NCBI GenBank assembly: GCA_000965745.1
Contig: CP009479.1
Location: forward strand, 1,932,457-1,996,456
Length of the DNA stretch: 64,000 bases
Source of the DNA: an uncultured archaeon
GTDB taxonomy: Archaea > Thermoplasmatota > Thermoplasmata > Thermoplasmatales > Thermoplasmataceae
Direction: 5' to 3'
Both the position numbers and the translations under genes were made by a program. The notes under the pieces are model-generated. The model worked only from the letters and a program-made list of their open reading frames with translations, was not told the origin of the DNA and did no database searches. Below, piece after piece: positions 1 through 9,568 of this stretch (position 1 is its first letter; every line of letters starts with the position of its first letter).

Positions 1-1
1 T

Positions 2-85
2 CCTGTAAAACATTTCATATATCTGATAATAGGCACAATTGCCATAGCCATAGTGGTAGTGCTTGCAATTCCCCTGCTGAGCTGA
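2..85 (+). CDS. C-terminal end of a membrane-anchored protein (partial)
   Basis: The open frame runs in from the left edge and stops with TGA at 83-85. The last ~25 residues are almost purely hydrophobic (Ile, Ala, Val, Leu) and form a C-terminal transmembrane helix with a two- or three-residue tail. This fits the membrane anchor of a secreted protein or the last helix of a transporter. The family cannot be named because the rest lies outside the window. Confidence 0.45.
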   Translation, partial: PVKHFIYLIIGTIAIAIVVVLAIPLLS

Positions 86-127
86 ATATTTTCATGTCTA
101 TGCATCAAGGCTGCACTACAGGCATTT

Positions 128-694
128 TTACCGCATCGGAGCAGGTATCCTCTCGATTCGTGAAAAAAGAATAAATGAGGTGTATTTGTCATTGCTGAAG
201 AAGGCGTCCTGCTCTATTCCTTCAACTTCAAACCCATTGTTGATTAGGACCCTCATGGATGCAAGATTTCCTTCAAGAACCTTTGTCTGAAGCCTTCTCA
301 GTTTGAGCTCCCCGAAGGCATAGTTGCATGCAAGGCCGACAGCCTCCGTAGCTATCCCTTTGCCTCTGAACTGGCGTCCCACCCAGTAGCCGATATGCGC
401 CTTTCTGTCAAGAAAATTTATGTCACTAAGCCCGACAATACCAGCTGCCCTGTTCTTGTAAAGAATGAGGAAGTCCACGGCAAAGGGAACTGATCCCGTA
501 TCCCTGTTCCTCTCTATGAATTCCACTGCATTCTCGACACCATAAGGGTGAGGGAAGCTATGGGCACCAATTTTATCCCTTATTTCTATATCGTTTGCCA
601 GAGATGCTATTTCTTCCGCATACCTGATATCGATAGGCGAATCCAGGGTGATATTCACCCCCGTTAGCTTAGTAAGTCTAGATACACTGGACAC
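128..694 (-). CDS. GNAT-family N-acetyltransferase (RimJ/RimL type)
   Basis: A 188-residue protein with the acetyl-CoA pyrophosphate-binding signature of GNAT enzymes, VGRQFRGKGIA at residues ~105-115, followed by the helix typical of the family (AVGLACNYAF). The motif NLASMRVLINNGF near residue 143 is the usual C-terminal Asn-Ala-Ser-containing strand of the RimJ/RimL branch. Such enzymes acetylate N-termini or small amines in the cytoplasm; the substrate cannot be read from sequence. The start shown is GTG and is divergent from the next gene, with ~95 bases of promoter space between them. Confidence 0.85.
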   Translation of the reverse strand: MSSVSRLTKLTGVNITLDSPIDIRYAEEIASLANDIEIRDKIGAHSFPHPYGVENAVEFIERNRDTGSVPFAVDFLILYKNRAAGIVGLSDINFLDRKAHIGYWVGRQFRGKGIATEAVGLACNYAFGELKLRRLQTKVLEGNLASMRVLINNGFEVEGIEQDAFFSNDKYTSFILFSRIERIPAPMR

Positions 695-790
695 AATTAT
701 TCACCAAACGGCTTTGTAGTACATATTGTAGGTATTGAAAAAATTGTCGCAATGGGTTATAGTATGTGAACCGCAATAGATTTATTCAGG

Positions 791-1450
791 TTGAACCGTA
801 TAGTTTCTGGATCTGTATTGAAATTTAGCAAGGCGTTCTTTGTAGCCGGAATAATTGGCCCATTGGTTACGATTATACTAACTGTGACAGACACATTCAT
901 TTCCCCATGGTTCAGCTGGACCCAGAATGCTCTGAGTGATCTTGGAGTGAACCGGTACTCCTATCTGTTTAATTACTCGCTCATTTTCGAAGGTGTAATG
1001 AATTTCTTATTCGCACTGGGACTGATGAACTTCTATGGTTTGAAGAAGTTGACTGTTGTTTCCCTCATCATAAGTGGGTTGAGCCTTTCCATGGTTGGAA
1101 TTTTTGTGGAGACCTATCACCCATTCCATCTCGTATTTGCCCTCGTATATTTCATCCTCTTCCCGCTCGCGATAATAATGTTCAGCAGGGAAATCGGGAG
1201 AGAGCATCCTATCCAGTCTAGAACCGGTTATGCATTGTCAGCAGCTTCCCTGGTTACCATAATAATCGGTGTCGCGGTTGCTTTCGGGTTTATCGGCAAT
1301 GCAAGCATAGGACTGGCCATTCCGGAGATGGTTGAAGCCGTTCTTCTTGGAGGCTGGAGCGTGTATATCGGAAGCTGGTCGCTTACCATGGGCAGCCAGT
1401 CGGGAGCCTCAAATCCATTGCAGGAAACGGAGGCCAGGGCTCACCAGTAA
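791..1450 (+). CDS. DUF998-family membrane protein
   Basis: A 219-residue polytopic protein with about six hydrophobic helices. The early pattern of a first helix, then a WFSWTQNALSDLG loop, then a second helix is characteristic of DUF998 proteins (a conserved SxSxLG-like loop between the first helices). Function of the family is unknown. The start is TTG; a TATA-like stretch lies at about 755-764. A related DUF998-like protein occurs at 41581-42189. The C-terminal tail (GASNPLQETEARAHQ) is hydrophilic and probably cytoplasmic. Confidence 0.7.
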   Translation: MNRIVSGSVLKFSKAFFVAGIIGPLVTIILTVTDTFISPWFSWTQNALSDLGVNRYSYLFNYSLIFEGVMNFLFALGLMNFYGLKKLTVVSLIISGLSLSMVGIFVETYHPFHLVFALVYFILFPLAIIMFSREIGREHPIQSRTGYALSAASLVTIIIGVAVAFGFIGNASIGLAIPEMVEAVLLGGWSVYIGSWSLTMGSQSGASNPLQETEARAHQ

Positions 1451-1463
1451 CTTTTTCCGGAGA

Positions 1464-2144
1464 TCAGGATCCTGCCTTCAGCAGATTTATCCTTGCTGAA
1501 CCCGGATTAAAGAAGCCCGCCCACAGAAGGAGTATTCCTACAAACTCTGCATAGTAGAGAAATGCAGGAAATTTGGCGATATAGAGCGTCCCTGCTACAC
1601 TAACGATTATGACTCCGGCGATTATGCTCAGCATTTTTCTGTTGTGAGTTCTCCTGTAACTTACGATTGCAACATACAGGATTATCACGGCTGCTGGGAA
1701 GGTGATCAGAGATGATGATAATATCACAAGCAGAGGTAGGGCTCCAAACACTACGTAGTTAGATATGATGTTTCCAACATCTGACACTGCCAGTGTTGCA
1801 AGAAGGAGGATTGTTGCCGCTATAGAATATGCATAATAGGCTTTCAGTGGCTTCTGAGATCCAGATAGCTGAAGTGAGCCAATCGCAAGGAACTGCACAA
1901 GCAGGGCCACAATCGCAAGGTAGGATTTTATGAGTATCTGTGAATAGATGCCTACTGAGAAAATGAACTCTTCAAGGACGCCAAAAGTGAACAGCCAGAG
2001 ACCTATACTCCATGAAGCATAATTGGCACTTCTCCTGGACAGGTAACTGCTCGTCAGAAAAACGCTCAAAACGATGCTCAGTATCATTATCAAAGCTGTA
2101 GAAAACTGAGTTATGGCCTGTGCATCCAGATTTATAGCCGTCAT
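1464..2144 (-). CDS. Seven-helix membrane protein of unknown function
   Basis: A 226-residue protein with seven predicted hydrophobic helices, beginning with FSTALIMILSIVLSVFLTSS and ending with FLYYAEFVGILLLWAGFF. There are no recognisable catalytic or transport motifs; a positively charged loop with YRRTHNRK lies between helices 5 and 6. The layout resembles archaeal seven-helix proteins of the Thermoplasmata, but no family can be assigned. It is convergent with the DUF998 gene, and another membrane protein gene follows upstream on the same strand. Confidence 0.6.
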   Translation of the reverse strand: MTAINLDAQAITQFSTALIMILSIVLSVFLTSSYLSRRSANYASWSIGLWLFTFGVLEEFIFSVGIYSQILIKSYLAIVALLVQFLAIGSLQLSGSQKPLKAYYAYSIAATILLLATLAVSDVGNIISNYVVFGALPLLVILSSSLITFPAAVIILYVAIVSYRRTHNRKMLSIIAGVIIVSVAGTLYIAKFPAFLYYAEFVGILLLWAGFFNPGSARINLLKAGS

Positions 2145-2256
2145 GTTTATCCATCACACTTCCTTGTATTGAGCCATCCTTGAACGCATGGAAATACCAG
2201 GAGGTGATTCCCGAATCGGATATAAAAGAGAACGCTTAATGCTGAATGGTTTCATT

Positions 2257-2874
2257 TCAGCTCTGGCTCTGAAAAGTGGTATCCACGAGCGAAGGGTCGC
2301 TCAACCTCTCCATGTGCTTATCAATCTTCCTGGATTCGTGGAATATGTATATTGCCATAGTTGCCAGTGCCACTGCAAATATGAGAGTTCCACCAAACAC
2401 TATTCCGTTCATGAATGTGACTGTATAGTCGTCCTTGATGTACAGGAAGAATAGCTCCACGAGCTCAGAAACAGAAACCGCTACCCCATAGAACAGGATG
2501 TTCAATCTCAACAGGAAGGATACAGATCTTGCCTTGTAGATGAACGCAGATGGTGAATATGCCCTCTTCAGAGAACTGTACAGTTTCTCGATTTCCGGTC
2601 CAGCTGACTGAACTGACTCCAGGAGTTTGTCCTCGATATCTTCCCTGCCTTTCTGCCCCTCGTCAAAGAGTATGTCTACAATTCTGTTTGCCTCAGGGCT
2701 GGCAAAAAAGGAAACGATATCCTTGGTCATTACAAGGTACAGGACCCTCTGAAGCAGGCTCGTCCTGTCTTCAAGTTTCGCGAAATATCCATCAAATGTT
2801 CTTCTTAAGGCAATGAAGGCCACGATGCATAGAACCAGGATAGAAATCGGGATTATGACAGGTATAACTGACAC
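2257..2874 (-). CDS. Membrane protein with a central cytoplasmic helical domain
   Basis: A 205-residue protein. One N-terminal helix (IPVIIPISILVLCIVAFIAL) is followed by ~100 mostly charged residues predicted helical (including GQKGREDIEDKLLESVQSAGPEIEKLYSSLKRAY), then two more helices and a basic C-terminal tail. The topology suggests a membrane anchor carrying a soluble coiled-coil domain. No known family recognised. Same strand as the seven-helix gene, from which it is separated by ~110 bases. Confidence 0.55.
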   Translation of the reverse strand: MSVIPVIIPISILVLCIVAFIALRRTFDGYFAKLEDRTSLLQRVLYLVMTKDIVSFFASPEANRIVDILFDEGQKGREDIEDKLLESVQSAGPEIEKLYSSLKRAYSPSAFIYKARSVSFLLRLNILFYGVAVSVSELVELFFLYIKDDYTVTFMNGIVFGGTLIFAVALATMAIYIFHESRKIDKHMERLSDPSLVDTTFQSQS

Positions 2875-3119
2875 GTGCAGTCTAGAAGAAATAGTATAAA
2901 TAATTCTTTGCCCGTAATAGTTACATAAGAAATTTCGGCATTCTTCCCTGTTTCAGTTATAATGCTGTGTTAGGAATGCTGATCGTCAATAGAGGCCGGT
3001 CTATCCTCCCATAGAAGCCTATGAGAGACCTTTTGGGTGGGACGTAAATGGCCCTGCAACTCCGAAAGGTTAAGCGTAACTGTTTTTGAATGTCTATCGA
3101 TTGAAATCGTATAGGGTAG

Positions 3120-3374
3120 ATGAATATGGATGAGTATTATGAAAAATTGCTTTCGATGGTTGAAAGGATTGCATTTTCAGTGATCGGCCTGGTCCTGGCA
3201 ATATATCTGTTGAACTTCGTTGCGTCCCTGGGACCGGGAACTTATGGATCAACACTCCTTGACGGAATTTCTGTTTACCTTGTTCTTGGATCGGTCATTC
3301 TTATACTGTGGGTAGCATACAATGTGTTCAACCTCGGAAGAGGCTATACGGAGTCCAGGAGCCGCAAAAGATAA
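3120..3374 (+). CDS. Small two-helix membrane protein
   Basis: An 84-residue protein with two hydrophobic helices (IAFSVIGLVLAIYLLNFVASL and GISVYLVLGSVILILWVAYNVF) separated by a Gly-rich loop, and a basic tail ending in SRSRKR. The N-terminus is acidic. No family recognised. The ~245 bases before it contain no gene I can support. Confidence 0.5.
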   Translation: MNMDEYYEKLLSMVERIAFSVIGLVLAIYLLNFVASLGPGTYGSTLLDGISVYLVLGSVILILWVAYNVFNLGRGYTESRSRKR

Positions 3375-3587
3375 TCCATGCCATCAAATAACCATCCGGA
3401 AACCAAGTCTTCTTTTGGCATTGGGCGTGCTTGACAGAAGCCAGTATCCGTTCTCAAAACCTTATGCAGTCTTATGCATGGATTTTCGGAACGTGTGCCG
3501 CCCCAATCGAACCCGCCCCAGAAGCATTAGGCATGCTTCTGATGTACAGGTATTCACCCATCATTGGCAGCACAGAGGCTTCCTCAC

Positions 3588-3848
3588 TCACGACGAACGG
3601 GTCTCCGCAAAGGCCAGGGCCACTGAGGTAGATCGCCAGTGAGGCGGGCCTGTCCCTGTCGTAGTCCTGGCCATATGTTTCATATCTCGATATCTTCCAG
3701 ACCTGTTGAGGTACGTTCTCATCTTTTTGCTATCGGGCATCATTCCCTCTCTGTCCCATTTCCTAATGGTAGTGGGGTTGATCTGCAATATATCAAAGGC
3801 ATCTATGAGGGTGTAGAGTTTCTCCCTTTTCCAGCTGTTAAAACCCAT
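3588..3848 (-). pseudogene. Decayed MerR-like / IS607-resolvase-like DNA-binding domain
   Basis: The first ~55 residues look like a MerR-type winged helix: LYTLIDAFDILQINPTTIRK, then WDREGMM, then an YLN..GRYRDM segment. This resembles the N-terminal DNA-binding domain of IS607-family serine recombinases. After GRYRDM the frame drifts into low-quality sequence. An overlapping frame stays open for another ~65 codons (down to ~3470) but shows no serine-recombinase motifs and has no start. I read it as a broken gene, possibly a mobile-element relic; a free-standing small regulator is the alternative. Confidence 0.4.
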
Positions 3849-3930
3849 TCAAAGGCTCTTGCATTTAGATACGTTGAGGTTCAGGAAAGTTGGCCCCATT
3901 ACAGGAGAAGTGAGCAGTAAGTAGATGCGA

Positions 3931-3955
3931 GACCTTCAGGACGGTCTTGAAGGTC
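3931..3955. repeat. Perfect 8-bp inverted repeat in a gene-poor stretch
   Basis: GACCTTCA (3931-3938) and TGAAGGTC (3948-3955) are perfect inverse copies around a 9-base loop. The surrounding ~300 bases (3849-4146) contain no gene I can support. The palindromic CCCGGGCTG near 3992 has its inverse CAGCCCGGG near 4123, so the stretch may be a small decayed insertion. No function assigned. Confidence 0.3.
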
Positions 3956-4146
3956 AGCTGTTGCTCCCCGGATCAAGAAAATATAACGAGCCCGGGCTGC
4001 CATGAAACGGCATTTTTCAGAGAAGGCGCTCTGCAACCGGACATGGTGTTTCCATGGGGATGTTACAAGGTTTGTAAATTATTCAACGGAAATAATGGCC
4101 GATGGTTCGAACGGCATCACAACCAGCCCGGGCCATTCAGGTCACC

Positions 4147-5589
4147 TTATTCAACAGATGATGAGAAGTCGCTGTTCACCATTTCAAGAAATGCTTTTTC
4201 GACGATTTCTGACGGGAGATACCTTATGAGCTCGTAAAGGAGGTTCTTATTCTTATTCAATGGGCTGTCCTCCGAAGTCAGAACCTCGATCAGTTTTGGT
4301 CCGTCTATCTTGCCATTTCCTGCGCCAACCTCCTTCATTATCTGATCCAGTGTTCTTGGATGCCTGCTTTTCAGGGATTCAGTGATTTCGCTTAGATCCT
4401 CGATAAAGTCAGGTGCAACCTTGTCATGAACCGGAGACGAGTTGAGATGGAGGCTTGGGGGCATTCCCATTTCGGATGAGCCCGGCTGCACCTGGAGGAA
4501 CCATCCTTTTTCCTTGAGTTTGGCGCCTACCTCAAATATGTCAATAGAATCGCTGGTGAATGCGAATATTGTTGTTTCAGCCTCTCCCACGATCCTGTAT
4601 CCCAGGGACGTTATGCCCTTCACTATCTGTTCCTTTGCGCTTACTGTCCTTCTTGCCAGATTAAGATAACCCTCTTCGCCAAGATAGTTCAGCACTGCCC
4701 ATGACGCCGCAAGTGGGGCTGATGACTTAGTTGACTGAACCCCTATATTTGACATCGGGTATCCGGGCCAGTCTGCGTTAACATAAAGCTGGTATTTCCT
4801 CAGATCCTTGTTTCTGTAGAGAATCACTGAAGATCCCTTAGGGGTGTACCCGTACTTATGGAGGTCAACTGAAATGCTGGATACGCCTGGGACTGAAAAA
4901 TCCCACTTCTTGACAGGAACGCCTATCTTATCGAGGAAAGGCAGGATAAGGCCCCCTACACATGCGTCAACGTGCAGCCATACCTTGTTCTCTGAAGCGA
5001 TTTCAGCAATCTTTTCGATCGGGTCGATTCCACCGTACGGGAAATTAGGGGCGGATGAGATCACAATCGCAGTCTTATCGCTGATTGCGTTCCTGATTGT
5101 TTCAGGCTCTACGAGGTAACTCTGGCTGCTAACCGGTATAAGAACAGGCTTCATTCTCAGATATTCAGCAGCTTTTCTGAAGGCAGGATGGGCAGTTACA
5201 GGTATGACAATTTCAGGGGTCGGTGCACCGCTTCCCCTTTTTTCAAGGAACTGGTCGCGTGCAGCTTTGACGGCTATCAATATGCTTTCTGTCCCACCAG
5301 TGGTAAAGTTGCCTGTGACCTTCTCGTCGCCGTTGAGGAGCGAGCCAATCATAGCAACTACTTCGTTCTCAAGCCTTAATGTGCTTGGGAAAGCGTGATA
5401 ATCCATAGCGTTTCTGTTAAGAAACTTCACATAGATATCATTGATTCTCGCCAGTTCTTCCAGCCCTGAATCGTAAAGGTATGTGAACAGTCTTCCACCC
5501 TTCACCTTTATGTCATCTTTAGTGTATTCTTCAAGCCTGGCAAACACATTCTCCATGGGCTCCGATTTTGCCGGGAGTCTTCTCAACAT
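4147..5589 (-). CDS. PLP-dependent group II decarboxylase / sphingosine-1-phosphate-lyase-like enzyme
   Basis: About 480 residues with the full fold-type I layout. TGGTES (~97-102) binds the PLP phosphate, HVDACVGG supplies the ring-stacking His and the Asp that contacts the pyridine nitrogen (~206-208), and the Schiff-base Lys lies in DLHKYGYTPKG (~245). The sequence between is closest to sphingosine-1-phosphate lyase and archaeal MfnA-like decarboxylases. Since archaea lack sphingolipids, it probably decarboxylates an amino acid (Asp, Glu or Tyr are family substrates) or cleaves a phospho-amino-alcohol. I chose ATG 5589 over GTG 5601 because a TATA box (5614-5623) places the transcript start at about 5593. 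Confidence 0.85.
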   Translation of the reverse strand: MLRRLPAKSEPMENVFARLEEYTKDDIKVKGGRLFTYLYDSGLEELARINDIYVKFLNRNAMDYHAFPSTLRLENEVVAMIGSLLNGDEKVTGNFTTGGTESILIAVKAARDQFLEKRGSGAPTPEIVIPVTAHPAFRKAAEYLRMKPVLIPVSSQSYLVEPETIRNAISDKTAIVISSAPNFPYGGIDPIEKIAEIASENKVWLHVDACVGGLILPFLDKIGVPVKKWDFSVPGVSSISVDLHKYGYTPKGSSVILYRNKDLRKYQLYVNADWPGYPMSNIGVQSTKSSAPLAASWAVLNYLGEEGYLNLARRTVSAKEQIVKGITSLGYRIVGEAETTIFAFTSDSIDIFEVGAKLKEKGWFLQVQPGSSEMGMPPSLHLNSSPVHDKVAPDFIEDLSEITESLKSRHPRTLDQIMKEVGAGNGKIDGPKLIEVLTSEDSPLNKNKNLLYELIRYLPSEIVEKAFLEMVNSDFSSSVE

Positions 5590-5601
5590 AACATTCCTCA
5601 C

Positions 5602-5973
5602 ATCTCAGTTCAAGTATATAAATTTAGTTATAACCATATATTTAATTCACTATATCGAATTACTAAATTTGTCATCACTTTTCGCCCATAGTCGGTGAAA
5701 TAGCTATTCTTGCTCATATTACGATGGTCACCGCTAAGTTGGCATTTTAGATAAACCTTATGATTTATTGGCAGGGATCAGAGTGGATCAGTTTTAGCCT
5801 GCAAGTCCTTTTCATGTCAAGAACTGGTGTGGGCTTCCCCCATGCCTTCTTGTTCCCGCCCAATGAAACGCAAATCCTGAAATCCGGACGGCAGTATATT
5901 GAAATATTATTTTGGATTACTTTATCGAGTCTGATTTGTAGTTAACTAATTCAATCGGATTTAGAGTGGGACG
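5602..5973. other. Divergent intergenic region, no gene seen
   Basis: This 370-base, AT-rich stretch separates the divergent PLP decarboxylase and racemase genes. It holds the TATA box of the decarboxylase (about 5614-5623). Short open frames of ~60 codons occur on the plus strand but have poor codon structure. I see no RNA gene or repeat. Confidence 0.4.
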
Positions 5974-6675
5974 ATGAAGAGCAACAGGAATGAAAACGAT
6001 TTTCCAGGACTTCTCGGTGTGCTTGGAGGCATGGGGCCCGCAGCAACGCTCGATTTTCTTGACAAACTGCTGAAGCTGACCAATGCGGAGACTGACCAGG
6101 AACAGATACCGACTATAACGTACAATAACTGCATGATTCCTGACAGGAATGAGGCTTACCTTAGGGGTGGAGAATCACCTGTACCGGAACTGATAAGGAG
6201 TGCCAGGGTTCTTGAAAATGCGGGAGTAGACATGATAGCTATGCCCTGCAACACAGCGCACATCTGGTTTGATTCCCTGGTGGAGTCAACAGCAGTCGAA
6301 TTCCTCAATATGCCGGGAATAACTGCAGACTGTATACCCGATGGTGCCAGTGTAGGAATTATTTCGACGACCCCGGTCAAACTCTCAGGGCTTTACGCCA
6401 GCAAGCTCGCGGAAAGGGGTGTTGTTGTGAAGTACGGCAAAGACCAGGACGAAATAATGAAGGCAATATATCTGGTAAAATCAGGCGACCTCAAAGATGC
6501 AAAAAGAATATTCATGGAGCAGATAGACCTTCTTGAGTCAGAGGGAGTTGATCACATACTTGCCGGATGCACCGAAGTTCCGCTAGTTGTTTCAGAGGAT
6601 GACCTGAATTCCAGGCTGATCGATCCAATGGAATGCCTTGCCCTCGAATGCATAAGAAAATTCGGCAAGAAATGA
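5974..6675 (+). CDS. Aspartate/glutamate racemase family protein
   Basis: A 233-residue cytoplasmic enzyme of the PLP-independent two-cysteine racemase family. The N-terminal signature GVLGGMGPAATLDFL and the two catalytic cysteines in MPCNTAH (~90) and AGCTEVPL (~200) are all present, so it should be active. The family interconverts L- and D-aspartate (or glutamate). Length is normal for RacD/YgeA-type proteins. It is followed after 46 bases by the S9 peptidase on the same strand, consistent with a role in amino-acid turnover. Confidence 0.9.
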   Translation: MKSNRNENDFPGLLGVLGGMGPAATLDFLDKLLKLTNAETDQEQIPTITYNNCMIPDRNEAYLRGGESPVPELIRSARVLENAGVDMIAMPCNTAHIWFDSLVESTAVEFLNMPGITADCIPDGASVGIISTTPVKLSGLYASKLAERGVVVKYGKDQDEIMKAIYLVKSGDLKDAKRIFMEQIDLLESEGVDHILAGCTEVPLVVSEDDLNSRLIDPMECLALECIRKFGKK

Positions 6676-6721
6676 TTTCCTCTGCAAATTCTTTTTATCA
6701 GGACATCCATTTCCTGTAAAC

Positions 6722-8506
6722 ATGAAGAGCCCTGAAGAATCCTATAGGTTGGAAGTCGTTTCAGACCCTTATGTTTCCGGGAACTTTGCATATTTTACAT
6801 TGAACTGGATAGAGGATGGAGAGTACAGATCCTCCATCTACAGATTTAATGGTGAGAAGGTTGACAGAGTGACCTTCGGGGGCCACGAGAAGATGCCTTC
6901 TTTCTTCAATGGAAAATTCCATTACGTGTCGTATACAAAGAAGAAGGAATCCCTGATGCTCCAGGAAGAATTCAAGGAGCCGAGGGAGATATTTTCCAAC
7001 GAGTCCATCCAAAAATATCTGTATCACAAAAACACGCCAATTGTTATGACCCAGGATTCTTCAAACGAAGAGGAGCCCTTCATAACTGACAGGCTGAAGT
7101 ACAGGTTTGATACCAAAGGGTACCTGAGGACAAGAGTCAGGCTCGTCGCATTGGAAGACTCCCCCAGAAATCTTGTATCGGGCGACTTCGATGTTGTTGA
7201 TTTTGACTCGAATGGAAAAGTAGTCATTTTCAGCGCCACGATTGAAGATGATGATCGCGGCCTTCAGGATATTTATGAACTCAATGTGGCAGATAGCTCC
7301 TACAGAAGGTTGACATCAGGTTCTGGAGAAGCTCCACTGGTTTCTGTCAACCTTGATGGTGAGATCGCATACATTGGCCATAGAAATGGGATTAGCCCGT
7401 GGACACCCTCTTCACTGGTTTTTCCAGGGACTGAAAGAACCATTGGCATTGGAAAGAACGCGGGCAACACTGTCAACTCGGACCTTTTTGTGCCGGGTTC
7501 AAATTCACTTCTGCTTGATAACGGAAAGTATTTTCTAATAGGGCAGGAAGGGGGTAAATCACACATCTACGCATATGACGGGAATGAAGTTCTGAAAATA
7601 ACTGATGGAAACATTTCGGTAAGAGCCTTCCATGTGAATGACGGCAAGGTTGCGTATGTCTATTCTTCACCGGAGAGACCGTCTGTGCTTGTATTCAAGG
7701 GAGAGTACGACCCGAACCCTGATTTCAGGGGAAGAAAGCCCATGAGGATAGAAGTCAACGGCATGGAAGCCTGGCTGATAGAATCCTCCAAAGAGAATCC
7801 TACAGTTCTGGCAGTCCATGGGGGTCCACAGACTGCGTACGGGTATGCATACAGCATTGAGTTCAACTTCCTTGCAGATAACGGCTATAATGTGCTATAC
7901 GGCAACCCCAGAGGGAGTGACGGGTACGGTGAGGATTTCGCTGAAGGCTGCGTTGGAGATTGGGGAGGGAAGGATTTTGAGGACCTCCTCGGATTTGTGG
8001 ATGCATCTATGAAGGAATTGGGGCTTTCTGATAACTTCGCCATCACAGGAGGTTCATACGGCGGATACATGACTAATGCTGCAATTGTGAAGACTGATAG
8101 GTTTAAATGCGCAATTTCTGAAAGGTGTGTCTCCAATCTTATGAGCATGTGCGGAACAAGTGATATTGGATTCTGGTTCAATGCCATAGAATCTTCAGTG
8201 GATGACCCATGGTCTGAAGATGGCATCAGGAGGCTTCTTGAACTGTCACCCGTGACCAGGGCCAAGAATGTCCGGACCCCAACAATGTTCGTCCATGGCG
8301 AAAATGACTACAGGTGCCCGATAGAACAATCCGAACAGATGTACAACGCAATCAGGATGAACGGTGTCGATACTTTGCTTGCAAGATATCCGGGAGATAC
8401 TCACGAACACGCGAGGAGAGGGATTCCGGAGAACATGAAGGACAGGCTGAAAAGGAAACTTTCATGGTTTGACACCTATATGAAGAAAAAAAGAAGAGAC
8501 GAATGA
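6722..8506 (+). CDS. S9-family prolyl oligopeptidase / acylaminoacyl-peptidase
   Basis: A 594-residue serine peptidase. The N-terminal ~330 residues have repeated short beta-strand blades typical of the family propeller. The C-terminal alpha/beta-hydrolase domain carries the nucleophile in GGSYGGYM, the Asp in HGENDYRCP and the His in DTHEHARRG. These enzymes cleave short peptides, often with acylated or prolyl N-termini, in the cytoplasm after proteasome or tricorn action. No signal peptide is seen. It lies just downstream of the racemase and close to other peptidases (M18 aminopeptidase at 10339-11715), so this region looks like a peptide-turnover neighbourhood. Confidence 0.93.
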   Translation: MKSPEESYRLEVVSDPYVSGNFAYFTLNWIEDGEYRSSIYRFNGEKVDRVTFGGHEKMPSFFNGKFHYVSYTKKKESLMLQEEFKEPREIFSNESIQKYLYHKNTPIVMTQDSSNEEEPFITDRLKYRFDTKGYLRTRVRLVALEDSPRNLVSGDFDVVDFDSNGKVVIFSATIEDDDRGLQDIYELNVADSSYRRLTSGSGEAPLVSVNLDGEIAYIGHRNGISPWTPSSLVFPGTERTIGIGKNAGNTVNSDLFVPGSNSLLLDNGKYFLIGQEGGKSHIYAYDGNEVLKITDGNISVRAFHVNDGKVAYVYSSPERPSVLVFKGEYDPNPDFRGRKPMRIEVNGMEAWLIESSKENPTVLAVHGGPQTAYGYAYSIEFNFLADNGYNVLYGNPRGSDGYGEDFAEGCVGDWGGKDFEDLLGFVDASMKELGLSDNFAITGGSYGGYMTNAAIVKTDRFKCAISERCVSNLMSMCGTSDIGFWFNAIESSVDDPWSEDGIRRLLELSPVTRAKNVRTPTMFVHGENDYRCPIEQSEQMYNAIRMNGVDTLLARYPGDTHEHARRGIPENMKDRLKRKLSWFDTYMKKKRRDE

Positions 8507-8512
8507 CGTGGA

Positions 8513-9439
8513 TCACCTGAATAGCTTGTCCTGCAAATAGTCCATTGTATTCAGCTGTTCCCCTTTTGATTCAACTGTCTTCTTGGCAACATCCGGCAAC
8601 CACTTCTCCATGGGGGTGAATTCGAAACCTTCACTCTCTGCCTTCTCAACCGACACTGTCCTGTCTTTTTCTGTGTGATAAGGGCTGATATTTTCTTTCC
8701 TGCCCTCTCTAGCAATAACTGCAGTTTTATTGATCGAATCCGCCATTATCCTTACCATTTCGTTTGCATCGGCTGTTTCCCTGGAGGCAGCGTTATAATA
8801 TCCCCTCTTGCCGTTCAATCCTAGCCAAGCCAGGAATCTTCCAGCATCTTCAACCCAGACGTAATTCATCTTGCCGCAGGGGTCCGGTATCACAATTTCC
8901 TTCCCTTCGAGGATCCTTCCGATGTGAAACTGCACCCTTCCGGTAACGTCGTCAGGGCCGATAACAATTGGGAACCTTGCTGCAACTGCCGGGACTGGTG
9001 AGTTTCTGAAAAGAAAGGCCTCAGCGCTCCTCTTTCCCTCGTTGTAACCGAGGCTGCCGATTCCACCCTCCTTCATGTCATACGACATTGGGTCAAAATC
9101 TGATTCCACGGTTTCCATTTTCGGGGTTTCATAAACCGACATGCTGGAAGTGTAAACATAGTGGCCAATTTTGCCGTCGAGTGCAGAAATTGTCGCTGCC
9201 ATATCATCAGGTCCGAATCCCACCTGATCGAAAACGACATCATAGTAATCTCCCTGAGGCACCTTTGATTTCAGGCTGCTTTCATCAAACCTGTCCAGGA
9301 CTATCGACTTCACCTTGTCCCCAAAAGGGCTTGGTGTCTTCCCCCTTGAAGCTAAGGTAACATCTGCACCTTCACCAAGAAGGGTATGCACAAGCCTCCT
9401 GCCTATGAATCCTGTTCCGCCAATAACCAGAGCTTTCAT
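8513..9439 (-). CDS. NAD(P)-dependent epimerase/dehydratase (extended SDR)
   Basis: A 308-residue Rossmann-fold protein. It begins with the dinucleotide-binding GGTGFIGRRLVHTL motif, has the YTSSMSVY strand with the catalytic Ser/Thr region (~residue 100), and a YNEGKRSAEAFL motif that supplies the Tyr-x3-Lys pair in the shifted form seen in isoflavone-reductase-like and sugar epimerase members. Substrate unknown. It is convergent with the S9 peptidase, only six bases apart. Confidence 0.85.
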   Translation of the reverse strand: MKALVIGGTGFIGRRLVHTLLGEGADVTLASRGKTPSPFGDKVKSIVLDRFDESSLKSKVPQGDYYDVVFDQVGFGPDDMAATISALDGKIGHYVYTSSMSVYETPKMETVESDFDPMSYDMKEGGIGSLGYNEGKRSAEAFLFRNSPVPAVAARFPIVIGPDDVTGRVQFHIGRILEGKEIVIPDPCGKMNYVWVEDAGRFLAWLGLNGKRGYYNAASRETADANEMVRIMADSINKTAVIAREGRKENISPYHTEKDRTVSVEKAESEGFEFTPMEKWLPDVAKKTVESKGEQLNTMDYLQDKLFR

Positions 9440-9568
9440 GTTTGTTCTCCCATAATACGTATCCGGTACATGGTATAAAAATCAAACTGGCCTCCAGTGC
9501 CAATGGGAGCTGTAATTCGGCTATAAGTCTCCCGGCACTCAAAAAAGTTGGTGAGGTATGAGGCCCGT

